Shown piece by piece: positions 35,982-45,202 of a stretch of DNA of 64,000 bases; position 1 is the stretch's first letter, and each line of letters begins with the position of its first letter. Origin of the DNA: Sabellastarte sp. h YS-2021 (taxonomy: Eukaryota > Annelida > Polychaeta > Sabellida > Sabellidae). The DNA is taken from the NCBI GenBank assembly GCA_964017235.1, contig OZ024928.1:155272881-155336880 (forward strand), in the 5' to 3' direction. Both the position numbers and the translations under genes were made by a program. The notes beneath the pieces were generated by a model. It ran no database searches, was not told where the DNA came from, and was given only the letters and a program-made list of their open reading frames with translations.

Positions 35982-36620
35982 TTTTTCTACTTTTCTACTA
36001 TATATATATATTTGTAAGCAAAAATGTTTTTCCAGTTTGAATGATGTTCTGTTGAAACTTGACTGTTTCTGCTTTAATTGAATTTAATAGTGATATTGTA
36101 AGGTCAATACAAATCAGATACAGGTAAAACTTCTACATTGAGAATTTATATATCAGTACTTGGTACATGCATTGTGACAGCAGGTGTTGTATATTGAGTG
36201 TTTTCACAAGAAAATCAAAATTATTGGAGACTTGATAGGAATTCTATATGCAGAGCACCTTTTATTTAGTACAGTTACATTTCAATTGTAAATTGGAGCT
36301 AAACTTGTAACCAGATAAAGAACTACAAACAAATGTAATTTTTGATTTTTAATTCAAGAGAAACACATTGGATTCAGAAACTCCTCTTTTGTAAGTTTTG
36401 TTTATTCTGTACAGTAAGTTAATACACTGGAAGTATTTCATAAACATGCTTTAATGAAAATAAAATGTAAATAAGTAAAATAACTAAAGAAATTAATGCT
36501 AATTTTGCTTCAAATTACATACAGTACTGAAATAAAATACCAATAATTTGAAGTTTGATAATTATGAATGTTTTTAAAAAAATGACTGAGCATTTGTAAA
36601 CAAATGTTATCAAGAAATAG
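35982..36620. other. AT-rich stretch, nothing recognised
   Basis: No ORF with coding character, no repeats apart from a short TA run near 36000. Confidence 0.5.
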
Positions 36621-36624
36621 AATA

Positions 36625-37010
36625 GATTAGAAACATTTATATAGCGCAAAATTGATACAACATCCTCTAATACACTCGATCAAATAGTCCAGGGACGTAT
36701 CAGGTCGAGATCCAAATTGTGTACTAGAGATGTAATATGGTGGGGCATATGCTAGTCTAAACTAATAGGTTTTAGCTGGCTTCAGAAACCAGTTATTTTG
36801 TGCTGTGATCGGACTGATTGTGGGAGTCTGTTCTACTCAGTGGGGGAAGCCATTGCAAAACCTCTCCTATCAATGACCTTTCTAAACCAAACTGAGGAAA
36901 GAGATCGCCGATTTTTACGAGTTAGGCTACTAATTTTGATCAAGGGTGATAAGTACGTGGGTTTTGAGAATTTGATGACCTTGAAAGTAATTAGATTATA
37001 TTTAAACAAA
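36625..37010 (-). repeat. Interspersed repeat with non-LTR-like tail
   Basis: Begins (on +) with AGAAACATTTATATAGCGC and AACATCCTCTAATACACTCG; a related copy is at 41577-41769. Read on the minus strand it ends GCGCTATATAAATGTTTCT, like the 3' tails of many LINE/SINE repeats. The overlapping ORFs (36798-37085 and 36833-37132) lie on opposite strands of this repeat and are not credible genes. Confidence 0.5.
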
Positions 37011-37294
37011 ATGCAGTATGTAATCAGTGTTCGACATTGGCGGTTACCCAGCGGCCTGAGTCCGCAAATTTCATCTCCGGACTGAAAACGTTGTGCACTG
37101 CGTCGGTCCCGATGTCCAGAAACTTTTAACATAAGATATATCCATGTATATTGTTATGTTTTTCAACATATTAGGGGGTTTTAAAGCAGTAGCCATTATT
37201 GTAAACAAATATATTTCTTATATCTCTTCTGATTGGCCAACATCCTCTGTCATTGACCAATCAGACGAGAGCTTTCAAAATGTAGCAGTGCTTT

Positions 37295-37444
37295 TCAGTG
37301 GTTTTTGTAACTTGTCTTGTGCCCATGTTGTACAGGCGAAACAGTCAAAACAACAACTGACCAAAGAAATTCCTTTATCATCGGAAGCGATAACATACAT
37401 ATTTCCTCATAGAAATGGGTGAGAAAGACATGGAAGTGAGTTTA
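37295..37444 (+). repeat. Repeat X, left partial unit
   Basis: GGCGAAACAGTCAAAACAAC, CCTCATAGAAATGGGTGAGA and GACATGGAAGTGAGTTTA, which ends exactly where element H begins. Continues after H at 39410. Confidence 0.8.
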
Positions 37445-39409
37445 TTCTATCCATCGGAAGCAAATTTGCAGGATATCTTCATTGGGGGGTAAGCTTCTCT
37501 GCAAAGGAAAATAGCCTCATTTTGAAAAACAAGATGGCCGCCATGGGCATTTCTTTGAAAATAATCTACATTTTTCTACTGGCTGTTTCTCATGGGTAGA
37601 AGGTTGAATCTCTTCATAGGATATATGTATAACAGATATACATGTCCTCTACAACCTTGCACACATTTGACCTTGAAGCTCTTAATTCAAGGTTATCAAC
37701 TAAGTGCTGAAGTAACCCACATAGCGGACTTTAAAAGTGCCTATATCTCCCTTATTATTGGTCCTAGAGGTTTGCAATGTGAAACCAACCTATAGGAAAT
37801 AATCATGTGCTGCTAATATTCTGATGTTGTCAGATTTGACCTTGGACCCCTCCTTTAAGGTCAAACAAGGATAGTCAAACTTAAAAGTGATTATAACTCG
37901 GTTATTATCGATCCTAGAGATTTGGGATGGTAAACCCAACATATAGGAAATCATGGGCTGGGAATCTTTTGGTGTGGTCGTATTTGACCTTGGGCCCATC
38001 CTTCAAGGTCAAATGAGGACAGCCAAACTTAAAACTTCTTATAACTCGCTTATTATTGGTCCTAGAGGTTTGTGATGGTAAACCAACATATAGGAAATCA
38101 TGGGCTGGGAATCTTCTGGTGTGGTCAGATTTGACCTTTGGCCCCTTCTTCATGGTCAAACGAGGATAGCCAAAGTTAAAACTGCTTATAACTTGCTTTT
38201 TATTGGTCCTAGAGGTTTGGGATGGTAAACCAACATATAGGAAATCATGGCCTGGGAATCTTCTGGCATGGTCGGATTTGACCTTGGACCCCTTCTTCAA
38301 GGTCAAACGAGGATAGCCAAAGTTAAAACTGCTTATAACTCGCTTATTATTGGTCCTAGAGGTTTGGGATGGTAAACCAACATATAGGAAATCATGGGCT
38401 GGGAATCTTCTGGTGTGGTCGGATTTGACCTTGGGCCCCTCCTTCAAGGTCAGATGAGGATAGCCAAACTTAAAAGTGTTTGTAACTCACTTATTATTGC
38501 TCCTAGAGGTTTGGGATGGTAAACCAACCTATAGGAAAGCATGGGCTCGGAATCTTTTGGTGTGGTCAGATTTGACCTTAGACCCCTCGTTCAAGGTCAA
38601 ACGAGGATAGCCAAACTTAAAAGTGCTTATAACTCACTTATTATAGGTCCTAGAGGTTTGGGATGGTAAACCAGCATATAGGAAATCATTGGCTGGGAAT
38701 CTTGTGGTGTGGACAGATTTGACCTTGGGCCCCTCCTTCAAGGTCAAACGTGGATAGCCAATGTTAAAAGTGCTTATAACTCGCTTATTATTGATCCTAG
38801 AGGTTTGGGATGGTAAACCAACATATAGGAAATCATTGGCTGGGAATCTTTTGGTGTGGTCGGATTTGACCTTGGACCCCTCCCTCAAGGTCAAATGAGG
38901 AAGGCCAAACTTAAAACTACTTATAACTCGCTTATTATTGGTCCTAGAGGTTTGGGATGGTAAACCAACATATAGGAAATCATGGGCTGGGAATCTTTTG
39001 GTGTGGTCGATTTGACCTTAGACCCCTCGTTCAAGGTCAAACGAGGATAGCGAAACTTAAAAGTGCTTATAACTCACTCATTATTGGTCCTAGAGGTTTG
39101 AGATGGTAAACCAACATATAGGAAATCATGGGCTGGGAATCTTCTGGTGTGGTCGAATTTGACCTTGGGCCCCTTCTTTAAGGTCAAACGAGGATAGCCA
39201 AACTTAAAAGTGCTTATAACTCACTTTTTATTGATCGTAGAGGCTTACAGTATGACACCAACTCATACAAAATATTGGGCTAGGAATTTTCTGATGTTAG
39301 ATTTGACCTTGGGCCCCTCCTTCAAGGTCAAACGATGGTTCACTGGCTTTGGTGAGTTGTCTTTTCGGTGGATACAAATTTGCATCGGTCCTGCGATGCG
39401 TAGGTCTAG
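37445..39409 (+). mobile_element. Helitron-like element, family H
   Basis: 5' TTCTATCCATCGGAAG; near the 3' end TTTCGGTGGATA (39363-39374) complements TATCCATCGGAA (37448-37459) at 10 of 12 positions. Then the hairpin GCATCG-GTCCTG-CGATGC (39382-39399) and GTAGGTCTAG before T. Removing it joins GTGAGTTTA to TTTTATTTGATA, a junction present intact at 39630/39631. Cargo is an R4 array of about eleven units. No Rep/helicase ORF. Confidence 0.84.
37735..39340 (+). repeat. 147-bp satellite array R4 in element H
   Basis: About eleven units; CTTATT landmarks at 38049, 38196 and 38343 give 147 bp. As 147 is 49 codons, one minus-strand frame stays open across units and yields a 177-codon ORF (37914-38447) with a 49-residue repeat. 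The plus strand of each unit carries TCAAGGTCA. Confidence 0.92.
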
Positions 39410-39841
39410 TTTTATTTGATACAACCAGCTAACAGTAATTCACGCGAGAATTAGGGTATTCTCACGAAATTTCAGTGCTTTTTGTCGAATTTTAACTCGT
39501 CTTCTGCACAGAGTACCATAGGCGAAACAGTCGAAACAACTACTGACCAAAGAAATTTGTTTTTTATCAGAAGCGATGATGTACATATTTCCTCATAGAA
39601 ATGGGTGAGAAAGACATGGAAGTGAGTTTATTTTATTTGATACATCCAGCTAACAGTAATAACACAAGAATTAGGGTATTTTCACGAGATTTCAGTGCTT
39701 TTTGTCGAATTTTTAACCTGTCTTCTGCACAGAGTACCACAGGCGAAACAGTCGAAACAACGACTGACCAAAGAAATTCATCTATATTCGGAAGAGACAA
39801 TATATATATTTCTTCAAAGAAAAGAGAAGAAATGCAGTTTA
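39410..39841 (+). repeat. Repeat X, two full units
   Basis: Units 39410-39630 (221 bp) and 39631-39841 (211 bp), each starting TTTTATTTGATACA and holding CAGCTAACAGTAAT, ATTAGGGTATT, TTCAGTGCTTTTTGTCGAAT, then GGCGAAACAGTCGAAACAAC. The end of the second is where element B is inserted; a fragment of a further unit resumes at 42701. Confidence 0.88.
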
Positions 39842-40239
39842 TTAAGCGTCCCTGAAAAGGGCGCTTATTTGGTTTTGCGTCAGTTTCCTCGCCACAGCAT
39901 TATGGTCTCCCTTGAATATCTCCCTTTTTATTGGAAGCTTTTTAACCATATTTGGCAGTTATATACCTTAGGCATGGGAAAATTTTTCCACATGCTTAAA
40001 TTTGACCTTTCATCTTTATCAAAGTCACATGATCAAAAAATAGTTTTTTCGGGTACACCCGCACGTCATCGCAGTTCAGGAAAATCTACTGACCACAGAG
40101 GCTTGTAACTTCATACATGTGTTTATACTATCAAAAACGCGAGCTGATTAGATTTGGGAGTAATCTGATGAAAATTGACCGATTTATGGGCGATTTTCTC
40201 ACAGGTACCAATCAGAAAGCTTAAAATTCATGTGAAGCC

Positions 40240-40490
40240 CCCTATTATCTTCTTAAGTATTGCATTTAGAGCCATAAAATGTATTGGGAGGTAGTAGGAA
40301 ACCATATGTGGAGAGTCTAGAAAGAAAGTCAAATTTCCCCTGCGACCCCCCTGTAGGGGTCAAACTGGAGTCATAAAATAGCTGATTTTGTGTTTTTGCC
40401 TTATATCTCCTTTATTCTTGCTGCTACAGCTTTAGAATGTATTAAGAGGTATTGGGAAACCATATGTGAAGAGTCAAGATAGCAGGTCAG

Positions 40491-40527
<37 letters not shown>

Positions 40528-42195
40528 TATGGGTCAAACTGGGGTCATAAAATAGCTGATTTTGTGTTTTTGCCTTATATCTACTTTATTCTTGCTTTTA
40601 GAATCTTACAATGTATTAAGATGTATTGGGAAACCGTAGGTGAAGAGTCTAGATAGCCGGTCAGATTTACCCCTGGACCCCCCTTATGGGTCAAACTGGG
40701 GTCTTAAAATAGCCGATTTGGTGTTTTTGCCTTTTATCTCCTTTATTCTTGCTTTTACAGCTTTAGAATGTATTAAGAGGTATTGGGAAACCTTATGTGA
40801 AGAGTCTAGATAGCTGGTCAGATTTATCCCAGGACCCCCCCTTATGGGTCAAACTGGTGTCATGAAGTTGCCTATTTTGTGTTTTTGCCTGTTTGCTTTT
40901 ATCACTTTTATTCTTGCTTTTACAACTTTAGAATGTATTAAGAGGTATTGGGACACCTTATGTGAAGAGTCTAGATAGCTGGTCAGATTTACCCCAGGAC
41001 CCCCCCTTATGGATCAAACTGGGGTCATGAAATCGCCTATTTTGTGTTTTTGCCTGTTTGCTTTTATCACTTTTATTCTTGCTTTTACAACTTTAGAATG
41101 TATTAAGAGGTATTGGGAAACCATATGTGAAGAGTCTAGATAGCTGGTCAGATTTACCTCCGGATCCCCCCCTTTTGGGTCAAACTGGGGTGATAAATAG
41201 CCGATTTTGTGTTTTGGCCTTTTATCTCCTTTATTCTTGCTTTTACAGCTTTAGAATGTATTAAGAGGTATTGGGAAACCATATGTGAAGACTCTAGATA
41301 GCTGGTCAGATTTACCCCCTGATCCCCCCCCCCCCCCCCCGGGTCAAACTGGGGTCATAAAATAGCCGATTTTGTGTTTTTGCCTTATATCTCCTTTATT
41401 CTTGCTTTTAGAGTTTAGAATGTATAAAGAGGTATTGGGAAACCATACGTGAAGAGTCTAGATAGCTGGTCATATTTACCCCCTGACCCCCCATAGGTCA
41501 AACTGGGGTCATAAAATAGCCGATTTGGTGTTTTTACCTCTTATCTCCTTTATTCTTGCTTTTAGAGTTTTAGAATGTAAGTAAGTAAGTAAGTAAGTAA
41601 GAAACACTTATATAGCGCCGAATTTGATGTAAACATCCTCTAAGGCGCTGATGTGCAAAAAGGGATAGTCCAGTTGCAGAAAGATGTCCGTTTCCATATT
41701 AGCGTCCGGTAGGGGAGATAGGCTAGATAAGCCAATCTAAAAAGGTATGTTTTCAACTGTTTCCTGAAAATGTATTAAGAGGTATTGAAAACCTTATGTG
41801 AAGAGTCTAGATAGCTGGTCAGATTTACCCCTGGATCACCCCTTATGGGTCAAACTGGGGTCATGAAATAGCCAATTTTGTGTTTTTGCCTTATATCCAT
41901 TTTATTCTTACTTTCAGAGATTTACAATGTATTAAGAGGTATTGAGAAACCTTATCTAATGAGTCTAGATAGCCGGTTAGATTTACCCCCCCCCCCCCCC
42001 CCTCCCCTATGGGTCGAATTGTAGTCATAAAATAGCCGAATTTGTGTTTTTGCCTTGCATCTACTTTAGTCTTGCTTCTACAACTTTAGAATGTATTAAG
42101 AGGTATTGGGAAACCTCATGTGGAGAGTCTAGATAGCCGGTCAGATTTACCCCCTGACCCTCCCTTATGGTTCAAACTGGGGTCATAAAATAGCC
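40240..42195 (+). repeat. 160-bp satellite array R5
   Basis: About eleven units with GAATGTATTAAGAGGTATTG, GAAGAGTCTAGATAGCTGGT, GGGTCAAACTGGGGTCAT and GCCTTATATCTCCTTTATTC. Each has a C run before the GGGTCAAAC box whose length varies from 4 to 32 bases (32 at 40496-40527; 17 at 41324-41340 and 41986-42002). Confidence 0.92.
41577..41769 (-). mobile_element. Short non-LTR-like insertion in R5
   Basis: A (GTAA) run of six, then ACACTTATATAGCGCCGAAT and CCTCTAAGGCGCTGATG. Read on minus, it ends in GGCGCTATATAAGTGTTTCT plus a (TTAC) tail, as in LINE/SINE 3' ends. The R5 unit is split: TTTTAGAATGT before, GAAAATGTATTAAGAGG after, consistent with a short imperfect target duplication. Confidence 0.65.
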
Positions 42196-42700
42196 GATTT
42201 TCAATTATATCTAAATAGAAATGAGCATTATTCATAAGATATAAATAGGCTTGTGGGAACATTAACCTTTTATTTACTCATTGGGGTAGATGTGGTCACA
42301 GCATTGTGTCATAAACTTCTTGCCTTTCCAAAGGCTCAAATTTTACTATGCCTTTTTCTAAAATGTAAATAGTTATATGGCATTTATAAAGCACTGTTAC
42401 TCTTTAATTAAGTAGTTTTATGGTGTAATTTTCAACCTATTATAAGTATTGATGCTTTATGCTTTCTGAGCCAGAGCATTTATTCAATTAACTTTTCACA
42501 ATTTATAACCATAGAAAACAAAATAAAGCTTAAATTTTTCTTTCATGTTAATGCATAAACTTCGACACTGTCTGCTTAACTTTCACTTCTTCTCTCAACA
42601 CTGCAAGTTTTTATTTTCAAAAACCTTTTTCTACTGTATATTATATTGCAGTGAACTTTTTTGGGATGCTTAGTTTTTGTTAGCAAAAACATTCTTCTAG

Positions 42701-42955
42701 TTTTATTTGATCAATCCAGATAACAGTAACAAAAACAGTAGCACCCAGCCATTAAGGCTTAGATGTGCTTTTGAAGTGAAATTAAAAAAACAAAACAAAA
42801 AAACAAAAAAAAAACAAAAAAAAAACAGCAAAAATTAATTTATTTGAACTAAACAAAATAAAGATAATTTAATTATTTAAACAAAGAAGATTTTATGCAA
42901 TCCCAAATTGAAACTAAATATTCCAAAAGGTCTTGAAGCAAAGCATGTCTCTCAT
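42701..42955. other. Repeat X remnant and A-rich tract
   Basis: TTTTATTTGATC and CCAGATAACAGTAAC (repeat X) to about 42760, then an A-rich tract with scattered C at 42785-42830. Nothing further recognised. Confidence 0.6.
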
Positions 42956-42957
42956 TT

Positions 42958-43877
42958 TTACCCCTTAAGGGCTGTCGGGGTATTGTTTTGACCCATGGTG
43001 TCCGGATGGGTGGGCGGGCTTTCCGGGTGGTCGGGCGGGCGGGCGGTGGGAAAAGGCGGGCGTTTTGAAAAAGTTTGTCCGGGTTGTATCTCAGAAACCG
43101 TAAGATGTAGGAAGTTGATACTTGGTAGGGACATTGGTTAGGGGGTGTAGGTGTGCAACGTCATGATGTGACCTTGATTTGACCTTTGACATTGCTGTAG
43201 TGACCTTGACCCATAAAATCTTGTCTGGGCTATATCTCAGAAACCGTTAGGTGTAGGAAGTTGATACTTGGTAGGGACATTGGTAAGGGGGTGTAGGTGT
43301 GCAGCGTCATGGTCTGACCTTGATTTGACCTTTGACCTTGCCGTAGTGACCTCGAGTTTGAAAATCTTGTCCGGGCTACATCTCGGAAACCGTAAGGTGT
43401 AGGAATTTGATACTTGGTAGGGACATTGGTTAGGGGGTGTAGGTGTGCAACGTTATGGTCTGATCTTGATTTGACCTTTGACCTTGCCGTAGTGACCTCG
43501 ACCTATAAAATCTTGTCCAGGCTATCTCTCGGAAACTGTAAGGTGTAGGAAGTTGATACTTGGTAGGGACATTTGTCTAGGGGTTGTAGGTGTGCTACGT
43601 CATGGTCTGACCTTGATTTGACCTTGCCGTAGTGACCTTGACCTATAAAATCTTGTCCGGGCTATATCTTCGAAACCGTAAGGTGTAGGAAGTTGATGCT
43701 TGGTTAGGGGTTGTAGGTGTGCAGCATCATGGTGTGACCTTGATTTGACCTTTGACCTAGTCGTAGTGACCTTGACCTTTAAAAATCTTGTTGCACCTTT
43801 GGGTCTGTCTTTTGATGCAGATTAAGCACTGTTAAAGTCATATTAGATTTCATTAAGAATTTTACTTTTACAACTTC
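42958..43877 (+). repeat. 148-bp array R6, copy 1, with GC-rich head
   Basis: Head ACCCCTTAAGGGCTGTCGGG with a self-complementary ACCCC/GGGGT pair and a GGGCGGGC-rich stretch, then about five units with GGCTATATCTCGGAAACCGT, AAGGTGTAGGAAGTTGATAC, TTGGTAGGGACATTGG and TTGATTTGACCTTTGACCTT. The last 87 bases (43791-43877) recur at 45116-45202. Probably another Helitron-like family, but its 3' end was not identified. Confidence 0.82.
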
Positions 43878-44585
43878 CCATTGTAACAGATGGAATTTCA
43901 TCAAGTGAGCCACAGATTTTGCTCCAACACCACACATAAGCATTCATTGAATGTATTACCACTTCTGTATGCATGGTAATATTCAAAACATCTAAACCAT
44001 AATTCGGCCATGCCAGATGTAGATAAAGAGTACATGCATTATCTTTCTCTCAGACATTATTTTCTCTATTTAAACATTGTTCGGACCTTTATATAACTGA
44101 CAGTGCTCTGAAAGTATCCTGAACTTTGTACTGATACAGTACTTCTATATCTCATGGTGTTAAAAATATTTCCCTAGGCTGTGGGGTATGGTCATCTCTG
44201 ATACTATTTCTTCACAGTTGTCTTGCCTGTTCAAGTGAAGGGAGACAGTCTATCTTGCATTGAGTTTTGACAAGAGTGAACAATGATAGTCCATCCTCAA
44301 ATTTGAAGTATTTGATCTTAAAGCAGAAATTATCATAATGAATATTAATGAGTTGGCCATGAATTTTGATCTTCAAGTAAAATATTGTGAAGAAATGACA
44401 TGGCATTGTCATATATTACAGTTGTCATGGCTGGAAACGCAGAACTTGTGGGATAAATATATTTAATCAATAATTGTTATAAGCATTGGAAGTTTATGTA
44501 ATAATGTATATAAAAAGTGAACAAAATACCTTAAGGTTTTTGTGTTTTTAATGCACAATTTGGGGCAAGTTTTGATCAGAAGGGA
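43878..44585. other. AT-rich stretch, nothing recognised
   Basis: No credible ORF. GAAGTATTTGATCTTAAAGC and ATGAATATTAATGAGTTGGC near 44305-44355 resemble arms of the foldback at 11200-11450. Confidence 0.45.
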
Positions 44586-44594
44586 CACAGAAAA

Positions 44595-45202
44595 TGGGGC
44601 TAGTTTGACTTTTACCTTGCTGTAGTGACCTTGACCTATAGAATCTTGTCTGGGCTATATCTCGGAAACCGTAAGGTGTAGGAAGTTGATACTTGGTAGG
44701 GACATTAGTTATGGGGTGTGGGTGTGCAATGTCATGGTCTGACCAGGATTTGACCTTTGACCTTGCCATAGTGACCTTGACCTATAAAATGTTGTCAGTG
44801 ACCTTGACCTATAAAATCTTGTCTGGACTATATCTCGGAAACCGTGAGTTGTAGGAAGTTGATACTTATACTAGGGACATTGGTTAGGGGGTGAAGGTGT
44901 GCAACGTCATGGTCTGACCTTGATTTGACCTTTGACCTTGCTGTAGTGACCTTGACCTATAAAATCTTGTCTGGGCTATATCTCCGAAAACGTAAGGTGT
45001 AGGAAGTTGACACTTGGTAGGAACATTGGTTAGGGGTTGTAGGTGTGCAGCATCATGGTGTGACCTTGATTTGACCTTTGACCTTGTTGTAGTGACCTTG
45101 ATCTTCAAAATCTTATTGCACCTTTGGGTCTGTCTTTTGATGCAGATTAAGCACTGTTAAAGTCATATTAGATTTCATTAAGAATTTTACTTTTACAACT
45201 TC
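44595..45202 (+). repeat. 148-bp array R6, copy 2
   Basis: About three and a half R6 units, without the GC-rich head, ending in the same 87-base tail as copy 1. The join to LINE sequence is abrupt at 45202/45203. Confidence 0.85.

Larger units (their letters stand above)
39842..42700 (+). mobile_element. Helitron-like element, family 1, copy B
   Basis: 5' TTAAGCGTCCCTG; near the 3' end GGGATGCTT complements AAGCGTCCC at 8 of 9; hairpin GTTTTTG-TTAG-CAAAAAC (42673-42690) and ATTCTTCTAG at 42691-42700. Flanks are repeat X units (GCAGTTTA and TTTTATTTGATC); joining them gives the intact junction seen at 39630/39631. Cargo is the R5 array. No ORF for transposition functions. Confidence 0.86.

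Noticed and set aside
36798..37132. Overlapping ORFs of 95 and 99 codons on opposite strands
   Set aside because: Both lie in or beside an interspersed repeat related to 41577-41769; no conserved motif on either strand.
37914..38447. 177-codon minus-strand ORF with a 49-residue repeat (KVKSDHTRRFPAHDFLYVGL)
   Set aside because: It follows from the 147-bp period (49 codons) of R4. Other R4 arrays break the frame, there is no start context or family match, and the array is element cargo.
39601..40108. Plus ORFs of 84 and 137 codons
   Set aside because: They run from repeat X across the insertion junction into element B, so they are composite and accidental.
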